From UBA7488 sp964414185 (GTDB taxonomy: Bacteria; Pseudomonadota; Alphaproteobacteria; CAAHEQ01; UBA3637): 64,000 nucleotides of DNA. Of this stretch, positions 8,449 to 18,125 are shown one piece after another. The position numbers and the translations under genes were made by a program. Position 1 is the first letter of the stretch. Each line of letters begins with the position of its first letter. The stretch is from the NCBI GenBank assembly GCA_964414185.1, contig CAYPVK010000005.1, positions 34,305 to 98,304 on the forward strand, read 5' to 3'. Below the pieces are notes generated by a model. It was not told the DNA's origin and searched no databases. It worked only from the letters and a program-made list of their open reading frames with translations.

Positions 8449-11181
8449 ATGGACGATTTCGACAAGCAGTTTTCGAACAGATATCCAAGCGGGCAGGATA
8501 ATCAATTTTTTGCACCGCAGCCGCCGCAGCCTGCCGAGCCGCCGTTTGATGCTTCGTCGTCGTTGGAACCCGAAGAAATTCAGCAGCAACCCGAAAATGA
8601 TTTATTGGCGCAAATTTCCGCTAATGATGCCGAAGAGGAAGCCAAACGTTCCAAATCTTCGCATTCTTATATGATGGAATTTGTCGTCTTGTTTATGAAG
8701 ATGACTTTCATATTGGACGACGCCAGACGCAAATACCATAAAATTTTTGATGTTCTGGCTTTTGTTTGGGCCGGGATTATGAGCGTGATTTACGCGGGCG
8801 GTTTGGCGATGTTGATTTTGCTTGTTTATACCTATATCCAATTTCCCGCCGTTTTGCAGGAAAATTTGGAACGCCAGGGGATTAAGGTTAAAGATTTTAA
8901 AGTCGACAATTATACATTTTCGTTGATTGAGCTGGACGATTTGGTCGGTGTCGACGATATGTTTACGATTAAGAAAATGTCGATTCATTCCACTTTTTCC
9001 GATTTTATCAAACGCCGTGTCAAATCGGTAACTTTGGATGGTGTGCGTATTAAAATCAAAGCATCTAAAAAAGGGTTTGAGTTGGGAACATTGCCCAAAA
9101 CGCTTGTTACGTTGAATCACAGTCCGTTGACAAAAACCGTCAAAGTGGACAATTTAATGATTCAAAATGCCGTTTTGGAAATTAACGGCCAAGATTTTAC
9201 ATTGCCGGTTTCTTTTTCGTTGACGGGTATTTATGAAAAAGATTCCAAAATTTCGATGCCGATTTATATCAAAGAAAAAAATGTCAATGCCGTGGGTACG
9301 CTTGATATTAACGGCAATATCAAGGAAATGACGTTTACGTTTGAAATTAAGGCCGGGACATTGACATTGCCGCGCCGTTCGCCCGAAAATATTTCGGGAA
9401 AAATTGATGTTTTGACAAAGAATATGAGAATTGTTCGTATTCAAGGCGATGCCACAATGTCATACGGCGACAATGCCAAAAAATTGCAATTGAATTTAGA
9501 TCGTTCGAACAATGATCTCTACAAAGGAACGCTTGATTTTTCGTATGCCAGCTCTGACTCGTACGGCAAAGAAAAAGATGTGCAGATGACGGCTTCTTTG
9601 AATTTTGACGGCATTGCGATTACGAAAGAAAATCAAATTCTGTCGGATAAAACAATTAAAATTGTTGTGCAAAATTTCCAAAAACAAGGTCTCAACCTGT
9701 CTAATTTCAGTGCTACCTTAAACGGCCAGTTGAAATGTAAAGAAATGATGTGCGGCTATAGAATCAAACGTTCTTCCCCCGTTTTTATTCGCGAATCATC
9801 ATTATTGTTTAACGGGGATACGATTCGTTCGTCCGGAGAATACTCTTTCTTGCTTGCTCCCAATAACCGTCAGACTGTTATGTGGCGCAATAACCGTGTT
9901 GCGTTTGATGTTTCGGTGGAAAGGATGAATTTTTCGGGATTCCGCAATTCTCAAATATCTCCCGTTTCTTTGACGATACCGTCGGGGGCGTACAAAGGGG
10001 AGATCAATTTGGCCCAAGGGACTCAGACAATGTCCGTCAATGTGCAGGATACCAGTATTAAAACGCCCGAATTTTCGGCTTCAAAAGTCGCATTCAAAAG
10101 TACCGATTTATTCAATGAACGTGCCCGTATAGAAATTAATGCCGGCAATGTTGAATTGACCGAAAGTGAAATTTTCAGACAGCCGTTTAAATTGACATTG
10201 GAGCAAACGGGTTTGGATACAAAAGCTTTAATCAGCATGTCGGACAATGCAATACGTTTGTCTTTTTCCGGTGCCGCACGATTGTTGTCGGGCGAATTCA
10301 GAGGGAACGTTTTCTTGCATGAATTTGATTTAAGCCAAATTAATACACCGTTGAATCGAGTTTCATCGTTATTCCCTGAATTTATGCAAAATGCCAAAGG
10401 GAAAATCGGTGCACTCGGTACCGTTTATTGGAAAAATGCCAGACAAATCACGGGGCCGTTGTATGTTTCGTTAAAGGATGTCGGCTTCGGCGTTAACGGT
10501 TGGTCGGTTGAAGGGCTTAACACCGTTTTAACATTGCAAAGTTTGGAACCGTTAGTAACGCCTTCGGGTCAGAAAATTTTTATTTCTGATTTTAAAGGGC
10601 CGATTGTTTTGCAAAATATTGTGCTCGACGGTAAGGCGGACAGCCAATTCTTTAAACTTAATAAAGCCGATGCAACGTTATCGAATGTTCCTTTGAAGGC
10701 CGATTCGGCGTTGATTCCTCGCAAAACAACAAACGTGACGGTTTTTTTCAAAAACAATTCGGTCAATTGGACGGATGCTAACGGCGGATTGGATTTGGAC
10801 GGAATGCTTATAAGCGGCCGTGGCAGTGTGTTGTTGCCGATTGAATTCCGCGACGGCCGTGCCAATATTAAAAATGCCGAAATCAAAATGTCCGACGGCG
10901 ATATGGATTTGTCGAAACTGACGAATAAAAAGCTTAAAGCCTATTTCGGCGATGCAACGCGTTACGTTGTTCGTACCGGTACGATTTCGCTTAACTCTTC
11001 CGATACGGATGAAAACATGACAACCGTCAATATTTCATTGGACGGCCGTTTAATACCCGGACAACAAATTAAAACCGTTCGTGAAAATTTGGAAGAGAAC
11101 CTGACAAAATATATTCGCATGACGACGCCGCAGGCCGTTCCGGAAGATATTTTGAAAAAACAACAAATTATTGCCAAATAG
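8449..11181 (+). CDS. Large membrane-anchored AsmA/YhdP-like protein
   Basis: A protein of 910 residues. Residues 1-70 are acidic, Pro/Gln-rich and cytoplasmic; one strong membrane segment lies near residues 103-130 (FVWAGIMSVIYAGGLAMLIL); the rest is a long beta-rich region with alternating hydrophobic strands (VDNLMIQNAVLEING, LDINGNIKEMTFTFEI), typical of the AsmA-like bridge family thought to carry phospholipid between membranes. The family assignment is by architecture, not a specific motif. I prefer the ATG at 8449, which follows GAGGGGGCG; an upstream ATG would overlap ligA by 50 bases. AsmA, YhdP and TamB types cannot be told apart here. Confidence 0.7.
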   Translation: MDDFDKQFSNRYPSGQDNQFFAPQPPQPAEPPFDASSSLEPEEIQQQPENDLLAQISANDAEEEAKRSKSSHSYMMEFVVLFMKMTFILDDARRKYHKIFDVLAFVWAGIMSVIYAGGLAMLILLVYTYIQFPAVLQENLERQGIKVKDFKVDNYTFSLIELDDLVGVDDMFTIKKMSIHSTFSDFIKRRVKSVTLDGVRIKIKASKKGFELGTLPKTLVTLNHSPLTKTVKVDNLMIQNAVLEINGQDFTLPVSFSLTGIYEKDSKISMPIYIKEKNVNAVGTLDINGNIKEMTFTFEIKAGTLTLPRRSPENISGKIDVLTKNMRIVRIQGDATMSYGDNAKKLQLNLDRSNNDLYKGTLDFSYASSDSYGKEKDVQMTASLNFDGIAITKENQILSDKTIKIVVQNFQKQGLNLSNFSATLNGQLKCKEMMCGYRIKRSSPVFIRESSLLFNGDTIRSSGEYSFLLAPNNRQTVMWRNNRVAFDVSVERMNFSGFRNSQISPVSLTIPSGAYKGEINLAQGTQTMSVNVQDTSIKTPEFSASKVAFKSTDLFNERARIEINAGNVELTESEIFRQPFKLTLEQTGLDTKALISMSDNAIRLSFSGAARLLSGEFRGNVFLHEFDLSQINTPLNRVSSLFPEFMQNAKGKIGALGTVYWKNARQITGPLYVSLKDVGFGVNGWSVEGLNTVLTLQSLEPLVTPSGQKIFISDFKGPIVLQNIVLDGKADSQFFKLNKADATLSNVPLKADSALIPRKTTNVTVFFKNNSVNWTDANGGLDLDGMLISGRGSVLLPIEFRDGRANIKNAEIKMSDGDMDLSKLTNKKLKAYFGDATRYVVRTGTISLNSSDTDENMTTVNISLDGRLIPGQQIKTVRENLEENLTKYIRMTTPQAVPEDILKKQQIIAK

Positions 11182-11489
11182 CGCAAACGGGATTCTCGTT
11201 AAAAATGCGTAACGCAAGGAAAAGCGGCAGTTGTCAGCAACAGGGGAAGCGGAATTCGGAAAAAGTCGCGCTTCGGGTGTCGAAAGTGTGTGTCGTAGCG
11301 AAAAAATGGTTCGGGATATAAAAATAACGGATTGAAAACCGGTTGAAAAATGATATTTATCAAACGGGCATATAAAAATATTGCTTGCTTTTTTTTATAA
11401 ATGTGGTATAAGAAAGTCCTTATGTGAAATGTGGGTTTGTTTTTTTTAGAACAAACCGCAATGAAAACTGTAGAAAAGAGAGAATTACA
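11182..11489. other. Intergenic region before rpmF
   Basis: About 308 bases with no plausible gene. The right part holds the rpmF promoter candidate; the left part has short G-rich stretches but no convincing hairpin with a T run. Confidence 0.5.
11385..11412 (+). promoter_or_regulatory. Promoter of rpmF-plsX-fabH
   Basis: TTGCTT (11385-11390), 16-base spacer, TATAAG (11407-11412), about 80 bases upstream of rpmF. A second TTGCTT at 11381 gives a longer, less favourable spacer. Confidence 0.45.
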
Positions 11490-11675
11490 ATGGCTGTACC
11501 TAAAAAGAAAACTTCAAAGTCAAAAAAGAACATGCGCCGTTCACACGAAGCTTTGGCATCCAATACGTATGCCGAATGCCCTCAATGCGGTGAATTTGTT
11601 CGTCCGCACCATGTTTGTGATGCTTGCGGTTATTATAATAAAAAAGAAATTATCGTAAAAGAAAAAACCGTTTAA
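11490..11675 (+). CDS. rpmF: Large ribosomal subunit protein bL32
   Basis: A 61-residue ribosomal protein. It begins MAVPKKKTSKSKKNMRRSHE, the universal L32 start, and keeps a four-cysteine zinc ribbon: CPQCGEF then CDACGYY. Start at 11490 follows AGAGAGAATTACA. It lies directly ahead of plsX, as in many bacteria where rpmF begins the fatty-acid operon. Confidence 0.97.
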   Translation: MAVPKKKTSKSKKNMRRSHEALASNTYAECPQCGEFVRPHHVCDACGYYNKKEIIVKEKTV

Positions 11676-11689
11676 GGAAGGATTTCACT

Positions 11690-12739
11690 TTGAGTGATAC
11701 TCTGGTTATTTCAGTAGATGCTATGGGGGGCGATAATGCCCCTGACTCAATTATTGAAGGGGTTAGCATTGCCTTGAAAAAGAACGAGAACGTCTTCTTT
11801 TTCCTGTATGGTAATGAAGAAAAACTGATGCCGCTTATCGAGAAATACAAAATTCCCGCCGAACGGTATAAAATTCATCATACCGATGCGGTTATTAAGG
11901 CGGAAGATAAACCGTCGCATGCGATTCGTTCCGGTCGGGAAAGCAGCATGTGGAAAGCGATTATGTCCGTTCGTAACGGGTATTCCGGAGCGGTTGTATC
12001 CGCCGGTAACACGGGTGTTTTGATGGCGATGAGCAAAATTTGCCTTGGTACGGCGGCGGGTATTGACCGACCGGCGATTGCGGCGATTTTACCGTCTTTG
12101 TCCGGGCCGATTGTGGCACTTGATTTGGGTGCCAATGCGGAATGCAATTCGCAAAATTTGGTGGAATTTGCCATTATGGGCGATGTGTTTTATCGTATCA
12201 TGTTCAAAAAAGATCGCCCGAGTGTCGGTTTGTTAAACATCGGGTCGGAAGAAACCAAAGGCCGTGAAGAAATCCGCGAAGCGGCGGGGGTTTTGAAAAG
12301 TTTCGGCAAGAAAATTAATTTTTACGGATTTGTCGAAGGCAATGATATCGGTTTGGGCACGACCAACGTTATTGTAACCGACGGTTTTTCGGGCAATGTT
12401 GCTTTGAAAACCGTTGAAGGGACGGCGAAACTGATTACAACGACTTTAAAAGATATCATTAAAAAATCTGTTTTGTCCAAAATCGGATTTTTGTTGGCTT
12501 TGCCCGGATTGCGGACTTTAAAGAAAAAAATGGATCCGCGTATGTATAACGGCGCCATGTTTTTGGGGTTAAACGGTATTTCGGTCAAAAGTCATGGCGG
12601 TGCGGATGCTTTTGCATTTTCGCATGCTATTGAAACGGCAATTAATTTGGCTCAAAACAACCTTTGTTCAAAAATCACGGATGAATTGGAACATGTTATG
12701 AGCATGACCGATTCGGAAAACGGCGAAACTGTTGCCTAA
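11690..12739 (+). CDS. plsX: Phosphate acyltransferase PlsX
   Basis: Makes acyl-phosphate from acyl-ACP for phospholipid synthesis. 349 residues, the usual length. Family motifs include ISVDAMGGDNAPDSI at the start, KPSHAIRSGRESSMW and VSAGNTGVLMA. The start is a TTG at 11690, preceded by AAGGAAGG at ideal spacing 14 bases after rpmF ends; no nearby ATG would retain the conserved N-terminus. Confidence 0.96.
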   Translation: MSDTLVISVDAMGGDNAPDSIIEGVSIALKKNENVFFFLYGNEEKLMPLIEKYKIPAERYKIHHTDAVIKAEDKPSHAIRSGRESSMWKAIMSVRNGYSGAVVSAGNTGVLMAMSKICLGTAAGIDRPAIAAILPSLSGPIVALDLGANAECNSQNLVEFAIMGDVFYRIMFKKDRPSVGLLNIGSEETKGREEIREAAGVLKSFGKKINFYGFVEGNDIGLGTTNVIVTDGFSGNVALKTVEGTAKLITTTLKDIIKKSVLSKIGFLLALPGLRTLKKKMDPRMYNGAMFLGLNGISVKSHGGADAFAFSHAIETAINLAQNNLCSKITDELEHVMSMTDSENGETVA

Positions 12740-12760
12740 ATAATTAATGATGGGGAGTTT

Positions 12761-13732
12761 ATGATCCGCTCAGAAATCGCAGGTATCGGCAGTTATCTGC
12801 CATCCAGAGTGTTGACTAATTCCGATTTGGAAAGAATTGTCGATACGTCTGACGCATGGATTACCGAACGGACCGGCATTAAATCGCGCCATATCGCCGC
12901 GAAAAGTGAATACACTTCTGATTTAGCCGTTAAGGCGGCCTTAAATGCACTTGACAATGCCGGCATGGCTGTCAAAGATTTGGATATGATAATTTTGGCT
13001 ACGACAACGCCGGATGAAACGTTGCCCGCTACGGCGACCAAAGTGCAAAAAGCATTGGGTATGACGCATGGGTTCGCTTTTGATATTCAAGCCGTGTGTT
13101 CGGGATTTATGTTTGCGTTGGCGACGGCGGATAATTATATTCGTTCAAAGGCTGTGCAAACCGTTTTGGTTATAGGAGCGGAAACGTTATCTAAAATCGT
13201 TGATTGGACGGATCGCAATACGTGCGTTTTGTTCGGTGATGGAGCAGGTGCCGTGATATTACAGGCATCTGAAGGCGACGGGACAAGCAAAGATACCGGT
13301 ATTTTGGCAACGGCTTTGCGGTCGGACGGTACGTATCACGATATATTGAAAACAACGGGCGGCCCATCAACGACCGGTACGGCCGGATATATTTATATGG
13401 AAGGGCGGGAAGTGTTCCGCCATGCCGTTACCAATTTGGCGGACATTGCGCGTCAGGTAATGACCGAGGCGGGCGTTGAATCGCAAGATATTGATTGTTT
13501 GGTACCTCATCAGGCGAATTCGCGTATTATTGAAGGGACGGCTAAAAAGTTGAGTATGCCGATGCAAAAAGTTGTGTTGTCATTGCCGACACACGGCAAT
13601 ACGTCGGCCGCTTCAATCCCGCTGGCTTTGGATTTCGGAGTTAAGTCGGGTCAAATCAAAAAGGGCGACTTGTTGTTGCTTGAATCAATGGGCGGTGGTT
13701 TTACATGGGCGGGAGGTTTAATCAGGTTTTAA
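12761..13732 (+). CDS. fabH: 3-oxoacyl-ACP synthase III
   Basis: Condenses acetyl-CoA with malonyl-ACP to begin fatty-acid synthesis. 323 residues. The catalytic triad is visible: Cys in IQAVCSGFMFAL, His in VPHQANSRI, Asn in THGNTSAASIP. The N-terminal signature SDAWITERTGIKSRHI is also present. It follows plsX by 21 bases with a GGGGAG ribosome site, so the two are co-transcribed. Confidence 0.97.
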   Translation: MIRSEIAGIGSYLPSRVLTNSDLERIVDTSDAWITERTGIKSRHIAAKSEYTSDLAVKAALNALDNAGMAVKDLDMIILATTTPDETLPATATKVQKALGMTHGFAFDIQAVCSGFMFALATADNYIRSKAVQTVLVIGAETLSKIVDWTDRNTCVLFGDGAGAVILQASEGDGTSKDTGILATALRSDGTYHDILKTTGGPSTTGTAGYIYMEGREVFRHAVTNLADIARQVMTEAGVESQDIDCLVPHQANSRIIEGTAKKLSMPMQKVVLSLPTHGNTSAASIPLALDFGVKSGQIKKGDLLLLESMGGGFTWAGGLIRF

Positions 13733-13835
13733 TTAAGCCTTTTGACGGTCGATTATAAAAACACTTGCAAATATAAAAAAGATATGTCATCTTCTAGGTG
13801 ATATTGCGTATATAAATTCTTAAAAAGGAAATAAA

Positions 13836-14123
13836 ATGACTACTAAAACCATTACTCGTGCAGACATTGCCGAAGCGATTTATCGTGAATTGGGTTTTTC
13901 CCATGCAGAAGCTTTTAAGCTGATTGAACAAATTATACAAAATGTGATTGATGCGTTGCAAGCCGGCGAAGAAGTTAAAATAGCCAAATTCGCGACTTTT
14001 ACACCGCATGCCAAAAAACAACGTATGGGACGCAACCCGAAAACGGGCGAAAATCATCCGATTTGTTCAAGAACCGTTGTTTCTTTTAAAGCGTCAAATT
14101 CTTTAAAAGGGGCTTTATGCTGA
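13836..14123 (+). CDS. ihfA: Integration host factor alpha subunit
   Basis: Nucleoid protein of the HU/IHF family that bends DNA as a heterodimer. 95 residues with TRADIAEAIYRELGFSHAEA at the N-terminus and the DNA-binding beta-arm QRMGRNPKTGENHPI. Placement after fabH and before a MerR regulator is the common alphaproteobacterial order, which supports IhfA rather than HU. ATG follows AAAAAGGAAATAAA. Confidence 0.9.
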   Translation: MTTKTITRADIAEAIYRELGFSHAEAFKLIEQIIQNVIDALQAGEEVKIAKFATFTPHAKKQRMGRNPKTGENHPICSRTVVSFKASNSLKGALC

Positions 14124-14155
14124 ATATAACGGGATAAAAATTTTAAGAGAATTCC

Positions 14156-14500
14156 ATGATGAAGGCCGATAATGCTTACAGAACGATTACGGAAGTTGCG
14201 GATTTGTTGCAAGTCCAAGCATCGGTTTTGCGTTTTTGGGAAACTCAATTTCATCAGATAAAACCGATTAAACGTATGGGCGGCCGGCGGTATTATCGCG
14301 CCGAAGATGTCGTTTTATTGGCTCAGATTCGCGATTACCTGTATAAAGAAGGTTTTACGATTAAAGGCGTTCAAAAACGGTTGAAATCTGATTTCAAAGA
14401 CGGGCATGAACCTCAAGGCAGCGAAACCGATATACAGGTTGTGGATGCATTTGTTCAGGAAATAACCGATATTAAAAGTTATCTGTCCGATTATATATAA
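14156..14500 (+). CDS. MerR-family transcriptional regulator
   Basis: A 114-residue protein with an N-terminal winged helix: ITEVADLLQVQASVLRFWE followed by the wing RMGGRRYYRAEDVVLL and a coiled region IRDYLYKEGFTIKGVQKRL. It has no effector domain and no metal-binding cysteines. Small MerR proteins next to ihfA are conserved in alphaproteobacteria; the target is not known from sequence. Last gene before a strong terminator. Confidence 0.88.
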   Translation: MMKADNAYRTITEVADLLQVQASVLRFWETQFHQIKPIKRMGGRRYYRAEDVVLLAQIRDYLYKEGFTIKGVQKRLKSDFKDGHEPQGSETDIQVVDAFVQEITDIKSYLSDYI

Positions 14501-14520
14501 AATGCGTTTTTTTAATTTTA

Positions 14521-14548
14521 AAAGCCCTTTTTGTTAGGGCTTTTTTTG
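14521..14548 (+). terminator. Rho-independent terminator after merR gene
   Basis: AAAGCCCT, short loop, AGGGCTTT, then a T run. Ends the ihfA-merR transcript. Confidence 0.85.
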
Positions 14549-14590
14549 TAAGGAAAAATTACGGGCAAAAGGCAACTGTCCAATTTTTCC

Positions 14591-14620
14591 TTGCATAAAA
14601 CATTGTTATCATGCTACTAT
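14591..14620 (+). promoter_or_regulatory. Promoter of the glycan operon
   Basis: TTGCAT (14591-14596), 18-base spacer, extended -10 TGCTACTAT (14612-14620), 27 bases before the first glycosyltransferase gene. Confidence 0.5.
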
Positions 14621-14647
14621 TCAAACAGCAGTGATTAAAGGAAAAAG

Positions 14648-15415
14648 ATGGAAAAGTTATCGGTTTATATTGTTACGTTAAATGAAGAACAACGTCTCGG
14701 GAAAACATTGGCGGCGGCGAAAAAAATAGCGGATGAAATTATCGTGGTGGATTCCGGTTCGTCGGATAAAACATGTGAAATTGCCGAAAGTTACGGGGCA
14801 AAAGTTATTTTTCACAAATGGAAAAATATTTCGTCGCAAAAACGGTATGCGCAAAATCAATGTAAATACGATTATGTATTGTCTTTGGATGCGGATGAAG
14901 TATTATCCGATAAATTGATTGATGAAATCAATAACGTGAAATTGCATCCCGATTGTAAAGCATATTGTATTAAAATCGCGGACATGTATCCGGGGGATAA
15001 AAAACCGTCTGCATTTGCCAAAAGTTATGAGTTGGTGCGTTTATATCACAAAAAATATGCAACGATGCCCGATGATTTAACGCATGACCGTGTGATTGTG
15101 AAACAAGGTGTTCAAGTCGGTCGATTGAAAGGGAAAGTTTATCATTATTCATATTTATCGCTTAAAAAAACGTGGGACAAATATAACGATTACACCGATG
15201 AGTTGTTAAAAACCGCAATAGCAACCGGCAAAAGATATTCCGCTTTTCGTTTAGGTATCGAATTTCCGTATCAGTTCATGCGTTATTATTTTATGAAACG
15301 GATGTTTTTGCAAGGCAAGTTCGGATTTATCAATGCCGTCACTTTGGCGTATTTTCGTTTCTTAAAAATTGCCAAATGGCATGAATATAAAGAAGGGCAA
15401 AAGGACAAAGAATGA
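14648..15415 (+). CDS. Family 2 glycosyltransferase (WaaE/LgtF-like)
   Basis: A 255-residue GT-A fold enzyme. It starts LSVYIVTLNEEQRLGKTL and has the nucleotide-sugar motifs IIVVDSGSSDKT and LSLDADEVLS (the DxD metal site). The protein resembles small lipo-oligosaccharide core glucosyltransferases; donor and acceptor cannot be fixed from sequence. First gene of a five-gene plus-strand run; its stop overlaps the next start by 4 bases (ATGA), indicating translational coupling. Confidence 0.88.
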   Translation: MEKLSVYIVTLNEEQRLGKTLAAAKKIADEIIVVDSGSSDKTCEIAESYGAKVIFHKWKNISSQKRYAQNQCKYDYVLSLDADEVLSDKLIDEINNVKLHPDCKAYCIKIADMYPGDKKPSAFAKSYELVRLYHKKYATMPDDLTHDRVIVKQGVQVGRLKGKVYHYSYLSLKKTWDKYNDYTDELLKTAIATGKRYSAFRLGIEFPYQFMRYYFMKRMFLQGKFGFINAVTLAYFRFLKIAKWHEYKEGQKDKE

Positions 15416-16191
15416 ATTTTATATCAAACCTGTTTAATCGAAACGGTACAATAAAGCCCGAAGGGTTTCCTTTGACGTTAAAACATATTCAAACCATTCG
15501 TTTGGCAATGTCTGTATTGGAAATGAATCCCGAAATGCAAATGCCGCTTGCTTCAAAAAGCATATTTGATTATCTGAATTCTTATTTTGAGCTGGATGTC
15601 ACATATTATGCGCATTCTTGGCAGGTGCGAATGAGAAAAGACATATCGTTCGATCATCAAAAACCGTCAGTCACAGTCGGGGACGTAACACGTCCGTTGG
15701 TATTTCCGCGGCAGATGTTGGCTAAGTGCCGTGGCGGGTGGGCGAATACCGATACGATTACTTTTTCGGAATTTAAAACGCCTCAGCGTATTGCCGCTTT
15801 AAAACAATGGTTGAAAAATACTTATGATGCGGATGTGGATTTGGAAAAAGAAGCGGGCTATGATGACAACAACGTTAAAATCGTTTGGAGTTCAAACGGG
15901 CGCCAGTTTCCGCAAAAGGCATGGGATGTACCCTATTATGACGAATTGCTTTCCAGCGGCTTTGTTTTATGCCCGGACGGCGATTTTATTTGGACCTATC
16001 GTTTTTTCGAAGCCGTTATTTGCGGGGCGATACCGATTATTGAAAATATGTGTGAACTGTATGAAGGGTTTTATTTTTATGATATGAAAACGCCGCGCGA
16101 AGAGTTGATTTACCGACCCGAGCAGGCGGGAAACAATTTTAAATTACTGATGCAAAAATTCACATTGCCGGAGAAAACGAATGCGCGATAA
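15412..16191 (+). CDS. Exostosin-like glycosyltransferase
   Basis: A 259-residue soluble protein. The C-terminal half holds LCPDGDFIWTYRFFEAVICG followed by AIPIIENM, the pattern typical of exostosin/GT47-like enzymes, where an acidic residue in the FFEA-type motif contacts the donor. The N-terminal half is not recognised. Coupled to both neighbours by short overlaps (4 and 11 bases). Probably adds a sugar to the same glycan as the flanking genes; specificity unknown. Confidence 0.72.
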   Translation: MNFISNLFNRNGTIKPEGFPLTLKHIQTIRLAMSVLEMNPEMQMPLASKSIFDYLNSYFELDVTYYAHSWQVRMRKDISFDHQKPSVTVGDVTRPLVFPRQMLAKCRGGWANTDTITFSEFKTPQRIAALKQWLKNTYDADVDLEKEAGYDDNNVKIVWSSNGRQFPQKAWDVPYYDELLSSGFVLCPDGDFIWTYRFFEAVICGAIPIIENMCELYEGFYFYDMKTPREELIYRPEQAGNNFKLLMQKFTLPEKTNAR

Positions 16192-17005
16192 CATAATTAA
16201 CTTATTCTATTGCAAGGGTAAAAACTTTGGGGATGCGGTCAATCCGATATTGGTTGAGCGCGTTTTCGGCATCGCTTGCAAAAGTGTTCCGAAAACACAA
16301 GCGGAATTGATTGCCGTCGGCAGTATTATGCAAAGGTTTACGGCAGAAAATTTGGTATCGTCCGTTCAAAAGATGTTTTATCCTTTTTTGCATGTTTGGA
16401 GTTCGGGTTTCATTGCCGACGAAGAGCGCAAGTATTTCAAAAGAAATATTGACATTTATGCCGTTCGCGGTCGTTTGACGAAACAAAAGTGCGAAAAAAT
16501 TTTAGGCAAAGAATTGGATATCCCGCTTGGCGATGGCGGTTTGTTGTTATCCGAGCTGTTGGACAGGAAAGTTCCGAAAAAGTATGAATTGGGCATTATT
16601 CCCCATGTAGCGGATTTTAAAAATCCGATTTTTGAAAAAATAAATGATGCCGTCAACAATTCCGTGATTATTGACTTGTCCCAAGACCCCATGAAAGTTT
16701 TGAAAAGAATTGCAGCATGCAACTGTGTCATTTCCACCGCCATGCACGGATTGATTGCTGCCGATTCTTTGGGCATTCCCAATAAATGGATTGAAGTATC
16801 CGACCAAATCAATGGTACCGGGTTTAAATTCAGGGATTATTATTCCGCTTTCGGGTTGGACGGTATGGCGGCCAAGTATTTGACACCGGAAGAATCTTTT
16901 TATGAACGTGATTTAAAAGATGTGTACGACGATTATAAAATAAAAATGTCCGATGTTGAAGAGATTAAGAAAAAATTGTACAACGCTTTTCCGTTTAAAC
17001 CGTAA
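16181..17005 (+). CDS. Polysaccharide pyruvyl transferase family protein
   Basis: A 274-residue member of the CsaB/WcaK-like fold. Seen: LFYCKGKNFGDAVNPILVE near the start, the IPLGDGGLLLSELL segment, and the family-typical VISTAMHGLIAADSLGIP in the C-terminal half. Family members place pyruvyl ketals on sugars, and some act as other transferases. Overlaps the preceding gene by 11 bases. Confidence 0.78.
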   Translation: MRDNIINLFYCKGKNFGDAVNPILVERVFGIACKSVPKTQAELIAVGSIMQRFTAENLVSSVQKMFYPFLHVWSSGFIADEERKYFKRNIDIYAVRGRLTKQKCEKILGKELDIPLGDGGLLLSELLDRKVPKKYELGIIPHVADFKNPIFEKINDAVNNSVIIDLSQDPMKVLKRIAACNCVISTAMHGLIAADSLGIPNKWIEVSDQINGTGFKFRDYYSAFGLDGMAAKYLTPEESFYERDLKDVYDDYKIKMSDVEEIKKKLYNAFPFKP

Positions 17006-17024
17006 TTTAAAACAGGGTTTCAAA

Positions 17025-18107
17025 ATGGCCAAAATATTGCACATTGCCAATTTTAATATGCTTAAAACCGTCGGACCGTCTCAAAATGCCATGCAACGTA
17101 AAATTTCAAACGGCTTGGCGCGCATCGGGCATAACGTCATTGATTATTCGGACCGAGATTTATGCCGTATGTTCGGATTCGGGCATATGAACTTTTGGGG
17201 CAGGAAAAAGTTAAATGAACATTTAATAAGATTTTGCAAAGCGGTTAAACCCGACGCCATTGTGATGGGCCATGTCGATACGATTGATTTGGACACTTTT
17301 TCGGAAATTAAAAAATTGTTTCCGGGTATTCGCATTTTGGAATGGTGTGTTGATGCCATTGTTCCGGATGCGGGTGCGGACAAACGTTTCAATGACGATT
17401 GTGCATTTATGATGGCGCGCCTTAAAAAACAAAGTGCGGTGACGGATGCCATATTAATGACGACGGGCGACAAAAATGCCTTAAAGAAATTGAAAACGGA
17501 TACGAACTTTGTCGGATTCTTTCCCAATATTGTCGATAAAAGTATAGAAACGGGTGTCGCCTATGAAAAGGAAACATTGCCGTATGATTTGTTGTTTGCC
17601 GCCAATCCGACGTTAAAACGAAAAGTTTGCGGCAATTGGATGAACATGGACGACATTGCCCGCAGTATCGGCGTGGCCATGCCCGCCTTAAACGGTTTGT
17701 TCCCGGGATTAATCGGAACGCCGAAATTGCGCGGGGCCGATTATCAAAATGCTTGTGAACAAAGCGCGATGGGTTTATCCGTCAGCCATATCAACGATGT
17801 TTATTTATACCAATCCGACAGGCTTGCGCATATTGTCGGTAATGGCGCACTTGCCTTTTTGGAAGGTCGTTCGGGTTATAAAGATTTTTTTAATGATGAC
17901 GAAATGGCCTTTTACGAAACGGTGGATGAATTATATGATAAAATCAAATTTTATCTGAACAATCCCGTTTCACGCCAAAAAGTTGCCAAAGCGGGCCATG
18001 ACAAGTATGTCAATCTGTTTAATGAAATTCGTGTTGCCACGTATATGTCCGATGTATTGTTCAATGGCAAAGATTTGCATGGCATTCCGTGGGCCGTAGA
18101 AGTTTGA
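17025..18107 (+). CDS. CgeB-like glycosyltransferase
   Basis: 360 residues from the ATG at 17025 (MAKILHIANFNMLKTVG); an upstream ATG in frame would overlap the previous gene by about 50 bases and is unlikely. The GT-B type C-terminal part reads RLAHIVGNGALAFLEGRSGY then EMAFYETVDELYDKIKFYL and a KAGHDKY motif, as in the CgeB/glycosyl-transferase group 1_2 families. No signal peptide. Donor unknown. Confidence 0.75.
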   Translation: MAKILHIANFNMLKTVGPSQNAMQRKISNGLARIGHNVIDYSDRDLCRMFGFGHMNFWGRKKLNEHLIRFCKAVKPDAIVMGHVDTIDLDTFSEIKKLFPGIRILEWCVDAIVPDAGADKRFNDDCAFMMARLKKQSAVTDAILMTTGDKNALKKLKTDTNFVGFFPNIVDKSIETGVAYEKETLPYDLLFAANPTLKRKVCGNWMNMDDIARSIGVAMPALNGLFPGLIGTPKLRGADYQNACEQSAMGLSVSHINDVYLYQSDRLAHIVGNGALAFLEGRSGYKDFFNDDEMAFYETVDELYDKIKFYLNNPVSRQKVAKAGHDKYVNLFNEIRVATYMSDVLFNGKDLHGIPWAVEV

Positions 18108-18125
18108 TTTTTTTGGGAGAAAAGT